A DNA stretch of 64,000 nucleotides from Stentor coeruleus (taxonomy: Eukaryota; Ciliophora; Heterotrichea; Heterotrichida; Stentoridae), in the NCBI GenBank assembly GCA_001970955.1, contig MPUH01000026.1, positions 1 to 64,000 on the forward strand. Reading direction: 5' to 3'. Positions 40,468 to 50,821 of the stretch are shown in pieces. How positions within the stretch are numbered: the first letter of the stretch is position 1; each line of letters begins with the position of its first letter. The position numbers were made by a program, and so were the translations under genes. The notes beneath the pieces were generated by a model. That model was given only the letters and a program-made list of their open reading frames with translations, ran no database searches and was not told where the DNA came from.

Positions 40468-42606
40468 ATGGACAACAGTTGGCTTAAAAGCATATTCCCA
40501 AACAAGCCTTCAGAAGCTGATACAATCTTAAAGAAAATCAAACTTCAAACAGCATATAAAAGACTATACATCGGTGTTTGGATAGGTATGCTAACACCTT
40601 TTGCCCATTTAATTGCAGACATAATTTCATCTGGATTTTTTTCTAATTATCTATTAAAATGTGTTTTCCTTACTGTTTTTTGCTTTAACTACCACTATTC
40701 ATATGTTATAGCCCCAAAATCACAACAAAATGCAATAATCTCATGTCTTTTAACAGAGGTAGCAAATTCAGCTTTAGTCTATGTTGCTATGGTTATATAC
40801 CCTGGATTATCTATTTTATATTCTCAAGTATCATGTTTAATTTTTGTGTTTTATCAGAGCTTTTTGTATCCGAATTTTTGGGCGAGTTTTTTTTTGGCTG
40901 TAAAACAGACGCTAATGTGGGTTGGGTTTGGGTTTTATTATTCAAAAATCGCTTCAAACGAATTAGCAGTTGCCTTTATTTGTACTGTACTACTTATAGT
41001 CCTTTATTCTGTTAACACATACTATGAATATTTAAAAGATTTACATTTATGCAAGTCGAAAATCAAAGTTCAAAGAACACATAAAAACATTTTATCAATA
41101 GTTGAAGCTATATCTGATAATGTTATAGTAATTAACAAACAAGGTAAGTTAATTTTCGCTAACAATTCCGCTAAGAGTCTACTTAAAGATAAACAAGCAG
41201 AAGACTATTTTTCACAAACAAAATACTATCGACGTTATCATGACTCCAAAGATGATAATATATGTATAACTACCGATATAAAAAATCTTTTTAAACATTC
41301 TCTTGATTACGAAATTTTATTCGGTATAATTGAAAAACAAAAAGAACTCACTGAATGGAAAGGGAAACTTATTGAATGGAACAATCAACTTTCTATAATT
41401 CTCTGTGGAAGAAATGTCTCACATCTAGTGAAAATGGAAAAAGAAAGTCATGAAAATCAATACAAATCAGCATTACTCAGAACTGTATCCCATGAATTAC
41501 GTACACCAGCAAGTGCTGTTATATCAATAGCTCAGCTTATTCAATCAACAGAAAGTCATACAACAGAAAACATTGAAAGATTAGAAATAATAAAAGACTC
41601 TTGTAATTATCAACTATGTCTAATAAACGATCTTTTAGATTATGCCCAAATATTATCAGGTACATTAAAAGTTTCTAAGGTTTTTTTTAATATAGGAGCA
41701 TTACTTAAAGAATGTGCTAAAATAATCAAAGTCCAAATACAAGAAAAATTAGTCACTTTAAAAGTTATAGAAAAAAATTTACCTGAAAAAATATACTCAG
41801 ACCCACATAGATTGAAACAAATAATTTTAAATTTATTAAGTAATGCGAGAAAGTTCACAGCTAAAGGAGAAATTGTTATAAAAGGGTGTTATTTTAAAGA
41901 TGAGTTGAAAATTTCGTGTAAAGATACAGGGATTGGGATCTCCCCAGAAAGACTTTGTAAGCTTTTCATCCCTTTTAATAAGATAGAAAATACGCTTAAT
42001 CCTCAAGGTGTTGGTTTAGGGCTTGTTATTTCTAATATGCTTGTTAAAGAACTTGGGGGAAATGGGTTAAAAGTTAAATCACAAGATGGTAAAGGATCAT
42101 CATTTGGGTTTTATATACCAACTGAAGATTTTACTAGTAATATGACTATTGAAATCGCTGAAGAAAATGCTAATATTTATGTACCTTCGATATATACAAA
42201 AACTATACTTATGAAATATGAGATACTCATTGTGGATGATACGTATTTTAATATTGTTGTCTTAGGAGAATATATTAAAAATGAAGGACTTACTTTCAGT
42301 TATGCGCTTAATGGACAGGATGCTATTGATAAAGTTAAGGGAAATAGATTTTCATGTATTTTGATGGATTGCGAAATGCCTATTATGGATGGATTTGAAA
42401 CGACTAGGAAGATTAGAGATATGGGCAAAATGAAGGAAATTTTGATTGTCCCTCCGATTATAGCTTTTACTGCACATCCTTGTGAGATTATTAGGAGTAA
42501 ATGCTTACAAGCTGGTATGGATGATATAATACAGAAACCATGTCCTATACAAACTCTGACTACAACATTGAAATACTGGATTTTTAAGAGCCAGGGGAAT
42601 TGCTAG
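40468..42606 (+). CDS. Hybrid histidine kinase 4 (tandem array)
   Basis: A 712-residue paralog, slightly longer at both ends than copies 1-3. Order: membrane segments (about 35-195), PAS-like region (EAISDNVIVINKQGKLIFAN), HisKA with His342 in VSHELRTP, HATPase (KQIILNLLSNARKFT, DTGIGI, GVGLGLVIS) and receiver with Asp634 (MDCEMPIMDGFE) and a QKPCP lysine. All catalytic residues are present. The spacing between kinase genes is 0.6-0.95 kb and each has its own C-rich 5' flank, so they look like four separate transcription units and not an operon. Stop is TAG. Confidence 0.95.
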   Translation: MDNSWLKSIFPNKPSEADTILKKIKLQTAYKRLYIGVWIGMLTPFAHLIADIISSGFFSNYLLKCVFLTVFCFNYHYSYVIAPKSQQNAIISCLLTEVANSALVYVAMVIYPGLSILYSQVSCLIFVFYQSFLYPNFWASFFLAVKQTLMWVGFGFYYSKIASNELAVAFICTVLLIVLYSVNTYYEYLKDLHLCKSKIKVQRTHKNILSIVEAISDNVIVINKQGKLIFANNSAKSLLKDKQAEDYFSQTKYYRRYHDSKDDNICITTDIKNLFKHSLDYEILFGIIEKQKELTEWKGKLIEWNNQLSIILCGRNVSHLVKMEKESHENQYKSALLRTVSHELRTPASAVISIAQLIQSTESHTTENIERLEIIKDSCNYQLCLINDLLDYAQILSGTLKVSKVFFNIGALLKECAKIIKVQIQEKLVTLKVIEKNLPEKIYSDPHRLKQIILNLLSNARKFTAKGEIVIKGCYFKDELKISCKDTGIGISPERLCKLFIPFNKIENTLNPQGVGLGLVISNMLVKELGGNGLKVKSQDGKGSSFGFYIPTEDFTSNMTIEIAEENANIYVPSIYTKTILMKYEILIVDDTYFNIVVLGEYIKNEGLTFSYALNGQDAIDKVKGNRFSCILMDCEMPIMDGFETTRKIRDMGKMKEILIVPPIIAFTAHPCEIIRSKCLQAGMDDIIQKPCPIQTLTTTLKYWIFKSQGNC

Positions 42607-43858
42607 TTTATATATGAGTATAAATTATTAGAAGCAGGGTACAAGTAGGTGCAAAAAAAGTATCTTGTTAAAGCTTCAAAACAATATAACTAAATTAAAT
42701 TATAGTATAATTCTTAAGACAAAAAAATAGTATGTTTTGTATAAGAAGCCTTAATTCTTTGCAGTTTTATCAAAATATATGCCTAATATTTAATAAACAT
42801 TATAAAGTCCAACACTAACTTATTTAAACACAAATAAAATTCAATATTTTTAAAACATTCGATATTCAAAGGGTTTTTATCTTACTATCAGCTTTATTTA
42901 CCAGACTATAAGTTTAAGCTCATTTTCTCAAATTCCAAAAGTAGAAATATAGGTTTAAAAACATATAAACTTAGAGAGTTAGCAATTATTGTAAGCCTAA
43001 TAATTCAATTGTACTAAGAATACATTTTTATTATTATACAAATATGTTTAATACTTAATATATAAAACATGAAGCATGATGGAAATTATTTTTTCCAATA
43101 CCATTATAACAAAATAATTAAATTTTCTTTGATTTTAATCTTCAATCTAACTTTCTGGAAACAAAATCTTCTTTAAATGACTTTAATTTATAATTTTCTT
43201 AATATTGAAAATCACGTCAAAAAAAATCTTGTCTAAATACCTTAAGATTCGTGTATAAAGCTAAGTTCTCTTATAAAAGTAAGGATTTAATTAAAAATCA
43301 ATGAATTTTAGCTTTAAAACTGCAAATATTTTTAGAATGTTTACAATAGAAATTTTTTGAGTATCAGGATAAAAATGAACAAAAAAGCCAATCAGCTGAG
43401 AACTAGAGGGAAAATTATAAACCTGACAAAAAGAGTTATCAATAATTAAATTACCCTAAGACTAGAATCTAAAATTATGAAATCTGGTATAAAAATTTTA
43501 AGCATTTGAATAAGTAGTTTAGAAATTAACTCTAAAGGAATGCGAAAATTTAATAGCTGCACTTTTAGTTATAAACTATCAAATAACTAGTCCAACATGA
43601 TTTCAAAAATCCTCAACCTTCCACCACTTATCAAACCTCCCCTCCCAGCCTTATAAAAAATCCTATCAACTCATCATCAAAAACAATCCAAAACAACTCA
43701 AATCTGCCATAAAAACTCACAATAGCTTTCAATACTATTTCTCATATGCTCTAATTGGAAAATCCTTATATCATCTAGTAAAATTATCTAATTTTACTGT
43801 GTTTTTGATGGCTCCTAAACGGTAATTTCAGTTTCTAGTCTATTCCAATTAAATATAA
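42607..43858. other. 1.25-kb spacer, no gene seen
   Basis: AT-rich spacer between kinase 4 and the phosphatase gene. The last 270 bases are C-rich and G-poor, the usual 5' flank of a plus gene. No coding frame, tRNA or repeat recognised. Confidence 0.6.
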
Positions 43859-44929
43859 ATGGGCTCAACCAAAATTCAAATGAATTTCTCTTTCTGTGAA
43901 TCAGATCTCCAAGCTGAAAAAACTCTAGGCTATTTAGCAGCACCAGTAAAGTCTTCTATTGAGGTATATTTGAGCGAACTAGAAATTTCACTTACTAACT
44001 TTTGTGAATTTAATTCTAAGCTTCTCACTCTCTGCCCTATGATGCTACCTCATATTCGCTGCTTAGCCACAGTAGATATCATTGCCTTACTATTATCAGT
44101 AAAATTCCCTGAATTTTTTTCTACAGCTCAGGACTTGATAATCCACCATTTTAATACGATTAAGCACCAAATCGTCTATTCTGATTCTACTTCTTATGGA
44201 AAACTTCAAATTGTGACAATGGCGTTGATATGCAAAGTTAAAGAGTTTATCAGAGAAATGATTGGGCAGAAACTAAGTCCGGACCTGATTTTCACTTTGC
44301 TTACATGTACTGAGTTATTTAAAATCATACAGACCATACCATTTGAGCTCCTTGTTTCAGCTGTAAATAACTGTTATAAAATTGGATCACTAATTAATGA
44401 CACATATAATATGCCATCAATTTATTCTTTATTTTGCAATGATAGCTTACCTTTTTTACCAAGCTATACACATAAAGAGTATACATTAGTTCTTGATTTA
44501 GATGAGACATTAGGTCATTTTTCGGAAGGCAAATTTTTACTTAGGCCAGGTGTAAATTATTTCCTAAGTGAAATGAGTGAACATTATGAACTGGTTCTGT
44601 TTACTGCTGGATCAAGAGAATATGCTGATTGGGCTATGGAATATGCTGATCCTCAAGGTCTGGTACGTTTAAGGTTATATAGACAACATACATTAAACTC
44701 TCAAATAAAAGACTTAGCTACATTGGGAAGAGATATTAATAAGGTTATTATAATAGACAATTTTTCCAAAAGCTTTGAAAAACAGCCAGATAACGGAGTA
44801 GAAATTTCTGCCTGGCTTGGAGATGCTAATGATCGTGAGCTGTATCGACTTGTTAAGCCTTTAGCATCTTTACCTTACTGCAAGATTAAAAATCTTAAAC
44901 AATATCTAATTAAACTTGAAATATGTTGA
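43859..44929 (+). CDS. FCP1/SCP-like (NIF domain) phosphatase
   Basis: A 356-residue protein whose C-terminal 150 residues form a CTD-type HAD phosphatase (NIF/FCP1-homology) domain. The catalytic signature DLDET is at 213-217, with nucleophile D213 and general acid D215. Further motifs are LLRPGVNYFLSEM, LFTAGSREYADW and VIIIDNFSKSF (Lys/Asp-rich later motifs). The family dephosphorylates serine residues, classically on the RNA polymerase II CTD, or acts in Tim50/Dullard-type roles. The substrate is not predictable from sequence. The N-terminal 200 residues are helical and unrecognised. No membrane segment is evident, which argues against Dullard or Tim50. Stop is TGA; the next in-frame stop is 26 codons on. 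Confidence 0.92.
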   Translation: MGSTKIQMNFSFCESDLQAEKTLGYLAAPVKSSIEVYLSELEISLTNFCEFNSKLLTLCPMMLPHIRCLATVDIIALLLSVKFPEFFSTAQDLIIHHFNTIKHQIVYSDSTSYGKLQIVTMALICKVKEFIREMIGQKLSPDLIFTLLTCTELFKIIQTIPFELLVSAVNNCYKIGSLINDTYNMPSIYSLFCNDSLPFLPSYTHKEYTLVLDLDETLGHFSEGKFLLRPGVNYFLSEMSEHYELVLFTAGSREYADWAMEYADPQGLVRLRLYRQHTLNSQIKDLATLGRDINKVIIIDNFSKSFEKQPDNGVEISAWLGDANDRELYRLVKPLASLPYCKIKNLKQYLIKLEIC

Positions 44930-46009
44930 GATAGTTTTTTTATAATGAAAAATACGAGGTTTAGTTTATATTATAATAATTATTTAACTTTTATAAAGAA
45001 TAGTTAATGATTATTTATGAGTTTTTGGATAAGGAGTGAATTAGGAATTTGATTTTGGTTGAAAGATTTAAGTGTTAATTTATGATGGGAAATGTGTTTG
45101 AGGATTTTGAGATTTTTGGATTTGGTTGAATTATTATGTAAAAGAGATTGGGTGAATGAATTAAGATGATTTATATGATGAGAATAAGAAATTAATGGTT
45201 TGCATATGAGGAAAATTACTAAGGGCTTGGGATGGGTTTTTTATAATTTTGTCATGATTTTACTTTGTGTGATTGATTATTTTTTATGTTTCGTGTGCAT
45301 TCCTAATACTAAAGTGTCAGATGTGATGATTTTTATGGTTAGATTGATGATATTAGAAGACTTTTATTTGTGGGGTAGTTGTGAATATAGGTTTGGGGTA
45401 CATTTTTGCATTCTAGGATTTATAAGATGATATTAATTTTTTTTATATGATAGGGTCTATGATGATATTTTATGTTAATTTTTGTTATGATATTGATGGA
45501 TTTAATATGAATTTATTCTCCAGTGGTTACGCTGTATATGCTTTAAGTCAGGAAAATCATATTTTTTTCTATTTTGTTGTTTACACGTTTAATTTCCTTT
45601 ATCATAGCCATTATGAAGTAAAGATTAGGTCTATTCTTAATCATAAATACTAATTACATTTAAAACATTTCAATACTATTTTATATATTTTACTAACAAT
45701 TTTATATCTAACCTAAAACTAAATCTAATAGTGTTTATATTTAAAAAAATACACAAATCAAGCATTCTTATCAAATCACATATTTTTTCTCATAAAAATC
45801 CACTACTGTATATATTAAAATCTTCTTTTTTATAACAAGTCATCTTAATAAATCATACTTATCAACCTAATTCCCACATTCCCAACTTATCAAAATCCAC
45901 TTACTTTAAAATTCCTTTCAATCTAATCTCCTTTTACCCTACAAAAAAACCTATTTCTGTACGATTTTCTATAAGTATCTCATATCTTTCGCATTTTCAT
46001 CCCAAAATA
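44930..46009. other. 1.1-kb spacer, no convincing gene
   Basis: G-rich and C-poor to about 45460, then C-rich and G-poor from about 45650 to 46009. Two hydrophobic short frames (45200-45430 and 45447-45653) look compositional. No tRNA or repeat seen. Confidence 0.6.
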
Positions 46010-47989
46010 ATGGAAAGAATAATCCATGGAGAAAAGCTCGAAATTATTCCATTGGGGGCAGGAAATGAAGTTGGCCGTTCATGCATTGTTTTAAAATTCA
46101 GAGGTAAAACTGTGATGTTTGACTGCGGTATTCACCCTGCGCTTACTGGGCAAAATGCATTACCAGGCTTTGATGAAATCGAAGTTCAGGATGTTGATTT
46201 GCTTTTAGTCACACATTTCCATCTTGACCACTCTGGAGCTTTACCATACTTTCTTACAAAGACATCCTTTGGGGGAATTACTTATATGACCCATCCAACT
46301 AAAGCTATCCTCAAACTTTTGTTTAGTGATTATGTTAAAGTCAGCAATATTGGATTAGACTCAGAAAGACTTTATTCACCACAAGATTTAATTCTAGCTT
46401 TAGAAAAAGTAAGACTCATTGACTATCATCAAGAAATGGAGCAAAATGGAATTAATTTTTGGTGCTACAATGCTGGACACGTACTTGGTGCTGCAATGTT
46501 TATGGTTGAAATTGCAGGAATTAAAGTTTTATACACAGGAGACTATTCATGTGAAGAAGACAGACACTTACTTCCGGCAAAAGTTCCTGATATGCCAGTA
46601 GATATTCTTATAGTTGAAAGTACTTATGGTGTACAAATCCATGAACCAAGACTAGATAGAGAAAGACTTTTCACAACAACCGTACAAAACATAGTGAAAA
46701 ACGGTGGAAGATGCCTTTTACCAGTGTTTGCTTTAGGTCGAGCTCAAGAACTTCTTCTAATCTTAGACGAATATTGGGATAGTCATCAAGAAATCCAACA
46801 TATACCAATATACTATGCTTCATCATTAGCTAAAAAATGTATGACAGTTTTTCAAACTTATATCAACATGATGGGAGAAAGTGTTAGAAGACAATTCGAA
46901 CAAGGTCACAATCCTTTTGTTTTCAAACATATTTCTAATCTAAAAAGCATGGACTATTTTGATGATAATACAGCTAGTGTAGTCATGGCATCACCTGGTA
47001 TGTTACAAAATGGTCAAAGCAGAGATTTATTTGAAAGATGGTGTCAAGATCCACAAAACGGGTTAGTTCTTACAGGTTATTGTGTTGAAAACACTTTAGC
47101 TAAAGATTTATTAAGTCAACCAAGAGAAATAACAGCTACTGATGGAAGTATAAAACAATTACTTATGAGTGTGAATTATATAAGTTTTTCAGCACATGCA
47201 GACTTTGCCCAAACTTCGAATTTTATCAAACAACTTAAACCATCTTATGTAGTTTTGGTTCATGGGGATTCAAATGAGATGTCTAGGTTGAAAGTAGCTT
47301 TAGAAAGGAAATTTACTATGAATGTTGTAGCTCCAGTAAATTGTCAGACTGTTGAGTTTACTTTTCCTGTTAAGATCAATGCGAAAATATTGAAGAAAAA
47401 TGATTTCCCGCATGAAGGGATTATTGTAAGAAAAGACCCTGAGCATATGATTCTCCCAGTAGATAGTTTGCCGGATTATACTTCGATTGGTTTGAATAGG
47501 TTTTCACAGAAACTTCATGTCCCTTATACATATTCTCTTAGAGTCCTTCAATACTTAATAAAATCGTTATTTCCAAATGTTACAACCACAATGACTGATA
47601 CTTTTTGTTATTTAACTGTAGAATCACTTGTTAAAGTTACACCTGAATCTTCAGGACAAATACTCCTTGAATGGAGTGCTGAACCTATAAGTGATATGAT
47701 TGCTGATACTATTGCCCTTATGATTATGCAGGTTACAACAAACCCTAATCCAGCACTTTTACAAGGTATCAATGATGTTGAAAATAATGATAGGAAACTC
47801 AAGTTTTTAATTGCCCTTTTAGAAAAAAGATTTAGTTGTGTTACTTGTGATTTTAATAGGAGGATTATTAATATCAAAAAAAGCGAGCATGAAGTTGTTA
47901 TTAATTGGGATACACAAGAAGTTGTTGGGACATTGGATGTACTTGAAAACTGTGTTAGAGAAATATTGAAGAATGTGGTGAATATTTAG
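46010..47989 (+). CDS. CPSF3: CPSF73 pre-mRNA 3'-end endonuclease
   Basis: A 659-residue protein matching CPSF73 (human CPSF3, yeast Ysh1), the zinc-dependent nuclease that cuts pre-mRNA before polyadenylation (human length 684). Visible metallo-beta-lactamase motifs are FDCG (D38) and THFHLDHSG (H69, H71, D73, H74), followed by GHVLGAAMF and YTGDYS. The beta-CASP part includes LPVFALGRAQELL and YISFSAHADF, and the C-terminal CPSF73-type domain is present. MTHPTKAI with SDYVKVSNIG is specific to CPSF73 rather than Integrator INTS11. All catalytic residues are intact, so a nuclear role in cleavage of mRNA 3' ends is expected. One uninterrupted exon; stop is TAG. Confidence 0.97.
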   Translation: MERIIHGEKLEIIPLGAGNEVGRSCIVLKFRGKTVMFDCGIHPALTGQNALPGFDEIEVQDVDLLLVTHFHLDHSGALPYFLTKTSFGGITYMTHPTKAILKLLFSDYVKVSNIGLDSERLYSPQDLILALEKVRLIDYHQEMEQNGINFWCYNAGHVLGAAMFMVEIAGIKVLYTGDYSCEEDRHLLPAKVPDMPVDILIVESTYGVQIHEPRLDRERLFTTTVQNIVKNGGRCLLPVFALGRAQELLLILDEYWDSHQEIQHIPIYYASSLAKKCMTVFQTYINMMGESVRRQFEQGHNPFVFKHISNLKSMDYFDDNTASVVMASPGMLQNGQSRDLFERWCQDPQNGLVLTGYCVENTLAKDLLSQPREITATDGSIKQLLMSVNYISFSAHADFAQTSNFIKQLKPSYVVLVHGDSNEMSRLKVALERKFTMNVVAPVNCQTVEFTFPVKINAKILKKNDFPHEGIIVRKDPEHMILPVDSLPDYTSIGLNRFSQKLHVPYTYSLRVLQYLIKSLFPNVTTTMTDTFCYLTVESLVKVTPESSGQILLEWSAEPISDMIADTIALMIMQVTTNPNPALLQGINDVENNDRKLKFLIALLEKRFSCVTCDFNRRIINIKKSEHEVVINWDTQEVVGTLDVLENCVREILKNVVNI

Positions 47990-48589
47990 AATTTTATGTG
48001 GATATATAAGATAGGTTATATAGTTTTGGAATATTATTGTTGAGAATTTTTTAGGGATTAGAGATTAAGATGGTTTTGGTTTTAGGGTGAAATGTGGGGA
48101 TGCTTTAGAGAGCAATTTGGTAGGAATTGGCTATAAAGTTTGAGTTTAAGGGGTTGGCTAAAATTTTGAAACTAGCACACTACGTTAAATTAGGTTTAAA
48201 ACTGTGAAGTAAAAAAGGGTATATTTTTTTATAAGATTATTAACTGAGGAAAATACAATTCATATATGCTATAGAGGAGAGGGAAACTGTAGTTTAAACA
48301 GGATATACTAGGAAATATATGGTTTTACCCAAAACTTGCAACTTATAGTTTAAAATAAAATTTACAATTGAAAATTGCATTTTTCTATATAAACACCAAC
48401 TACATTCTTTTAAATTGTTATTATGCATACTCCAAATTAATTATTATAAGTNCTTATCTTTGTATTTATAAAAACTATTATTTATAAACACCAACTACAT
48501 TCTTTTAAATTGTTATTATGCATACTCCAAATTAATTATTATAAGTTTATAAGCTATACTCATAAAACCATTCTCTCTCATCAGAATTA
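47990..48589. other. Convergent spacer with an N-flanked duplication
   Basis: Between CPSF73 (plus) and an unrecognised gene (minus). G-rich for about 200 bases after the CPSF73 stop. From 48388 it contains a 64-bp direct duplication around a single N, listed separately. No gene seen. Confidence 0.6.
48388..48546. repeat. 64-bp direct duplication around a single N
   Basis: The 64-bp block at 48388-48451 is followed directly by N (48452) and recurs exactly at 48483-48546. The identical 64-bp length at the other N-marked site (24140-24320) points to an assembler overlap that was not collapsed, not to a genomic repeat. Confidence 0.8.
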
Positions 48590-49384
48590 TTAAATTTCAT
48601 CCACATGGATGTCAATAAACTCATTTCTCAACTGTTCATAAAGCATAGCCCAAACTTCTTTGCATCTAGCAAAATGATTTTTCCTATTGCAGCAATTAAA
48701 CCCAAATCTTTCACAAAGCTCTTTAGGTTTTTGTTTAGCAAATATCACATTTATATACAACCTAAATGATTCTCTCATATAAGTTGATTTGAAATAATCT
48801 TTAACAAACTCATCATTGCATGTTTTTGGTGCATTTTTGTTTATAGCATCCAAAATTCTTTTAGTTTTCCCATCAGTTAAAGGCCCATTTTCCGTTTTGG
48901 ACATTTCTTTTACGATATCAGCAAAAGCTATAACATTATTTTTGAAGTCTTCCCATGATTTTATTTGATGCTTATTATTTTCATCGATTCTATGTATTGT
49001 TTTATCAGGTTTAAGTTTTTGAAAACACTGTCTTTGTGCCCTTTTATGCCCACGAATTAATTTGGTCCGAATATACTCTTTTTTAGGGCATTTAACTTTA
49101 TTTGTTTCAATAAACTGATTTTGTCTTTTTGATATGAATTGAAAGTTCTTCAGAGATCCCAAGTATTTTTTATATATAATACCTTTTCTTGATTTAATCT
49201 TTAAATCTGTTGTAATTGGAATGGCTAATTGGGATAAAGATTCGGTATCGTCATCTAGAGTTCTATTTGTTTCTAAGTAATATATAAACCTTAAACTTTC
49301 TTCTTCAATTTCAGTTAGTTTATTTGCTGATGCTTCATGATATTCTGAGCCAAGGCTATCATTTAAAGACTCAATAAGGTCCAT
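48590..49384 (-). CDS. Unrecognised basic protein with Cys/His cluster
   Basis: A 264-residue protein I do not recognise. The N-terminal 50 residues are acidic (IEEESLRFIYYLE). The middle is strongly basic (SRKGIIYKKYLGSLKNF, IRTKLIRGHKRAQRQ). A Cys/His-rich stretch near residues 225-245 (CERFGFNCCNRKNHFARC) could bind a metal. A soluble nucleic-acid-associated protein is a reasonable guess but not shown. It starts only about 115 bp from the truncated LINE remnant on the opposite strand. Unlike that remnant its frame is continuous, so I treat it as a host gene. Confidence 0.65.
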   Translation of the reverse strand: MDLIESLNDSLGSEYHEASANKLTEIEEESLRFIYYLETNRTLDDDTESLSQLAIPITTDLKIKSRKGIIYKKYLGSLKNFQFISKRQNQFIETNKVKCPKKEYIRTKLIRGHKRAQRQCFQKLKPDKTIHRIDENNKHQIKSWEDFKNNVIAFADIVKEMSKTENGPLTDGKTKRILDAINKNAPKTCNDEFVKDYFKSTYMRESFRLYINVIFAKQKPKELCERFGFNCCNRKNHFARCKEVWAMLYEQLRNEFIDIHVDEI

Positions 49385-49496
49385 TTATTAAGCATAACTC
49401 GTAGGTGAAGAAATGTAAAATGACAGCTGCCGATGCATTTTGAAAAGAAACAAGTTTAACTATAAAATAGAATCAATCTAAAATATTATAAATTAG

Positions 49497-50608
49497 AAGT
49501 AGTGGTATATGGAATTAATCATAAACCACAAATAATAATTAATAAAAACCAACTTAAAGAAACCGAATCCTACAAATACCTCAGATACATTTCAAGTAAA
49601 ACAAAAAACAACAAAAAACATATAATCGATAGAGAAATAAAAATGAAAGAAGCCCTTCTTTTAAACATAGTAAATTCACTGAAAGGAATTCCAACCCAAA
49701 AGAAAAAAATTATAGCAAAAACATGCATAGATGCAGTTGGATTATATGGGACAGAAATTATGACTAATCAATAAAAGTGCGAAAAATAATAGAGAATATA
49801 GAAATACTACAAATAAATTTATTAGATCCTTACTAAAAGCTAATAAAAATGTTACGAATGAAATAATCATGCTTGAACTAGGCATAATCTCAGTAAGAAG
49901 TTTAATGTATCTAAGATTGCTAAAACTTAGACAAAGAAATGTATTAAGAAAAAGATATATTAAATGAAGCAATGCATATAGAAAATAAAACTAGAAACCT
50001 CCCATGGGAAAAAAGATGCAAGAAATGATGTCCAATACAAAATTAAAGATTATAAAGAGACTAATAATAGCAACGAATGGTTAAAGGGATCTGTTAAAAA
50101 AATAAAAGAGACAAATATAGAACGACAAAAAGAAATACTAAAAAATAAAATAACTGCAGAATATACTCAGCCACCACGAAAGATAGAAACACAGAAATGC
50201 TGCCTATATACCTAGCTTACAACTCAAGCATGACTTTAGGGACAGGACTGATTTTCCAAATGATATCAGGATCAAACTTCACAAACCACTGCAAATACTT
50301 AAGGCATCAAAACACGGATCAAAAATGTTTTTATTATCAACACTGGGCAGAAAACGAAAAACACGCTATTGAAGATTGCAACGAATACAAAACTAAAAGA
50401 CATGAAACAGAAAAGAACTTAAAAAATATGCAAATGAAGAAACTAAAAAATTTTCATTATCGTATATCGTTCTATGGAATGAAGAATTTGAAAAAACACT
50501 TATAGAAAAACACAAAAACAAGAAATAATCAAGATCGACAGAGAAATAAAAAACTTTATCACGAAAATATACTATAAAAGAAGAAAATTAACAAGGGCTG
50601 GACAATAG
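49497..50608 (+). mobile_element. 5'-truncated, decayed LINE (non-LTR retrotransposon) remnant
   Basis: A plus-strand remnant of the 3' end of a LINE-type ORF2. It starts inside the reverse-transcriptase domain, after the catalytic region, with the thumb-like sequence ETESYKYLRYISSKTK and then VGLYGTEI (matching the usual YG-x-E motif). A later segment in another frame (about 49835-49942) reads ELGIISVRSLMYLRLLKL, the usual post-RT helical region. A third (50197-50505) holds a damaged zinc knuckle (CFYYQHWAENEKHAIEDC, with the second Cys replaced by Tyr). The final part ends YYKRRKLTRAGQ with TAG at 50606-50608. At least three frame changes and stops show it is dead. The 5' truncation is typical of LINE insertion. 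No target-site duplication or poly-A tail was identified. Confidence 0.75.
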
Positions 50609-50821
50609 TCAAGCTATAATTCCTAACTAACACTAAAAAAACTATAAAATAGAAAAATATTACCAAATTTCTGAAAATATTTTAAATAGCAAAAAGGGTA
50701 AATCAAAGCTTATAAATAATATGCTAATTTTTTTAAATTTCTTAACTCAGATTTCTTAATACCCATTCTATTTTACATACAATTCTATTCTAAAACTAAA
50801 TTCTAAATTTTTCAATAATAT

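Noticed and set aside
31705-44929. TGA read as tryptophan (Blepharisma-like code)
   Set aside because: Long genes have no internal TGA, conserved tryptophans use TGG, and several genes end in TGA at the expected length. The standard code fits better.
45200-45653. Two short hydrophobic frames on plus
   Set aside because: Composition of GT-rich AT-rich spacer produces Phe/Leu/Met/Val-rich frames; no signal, motif or intron joins them.
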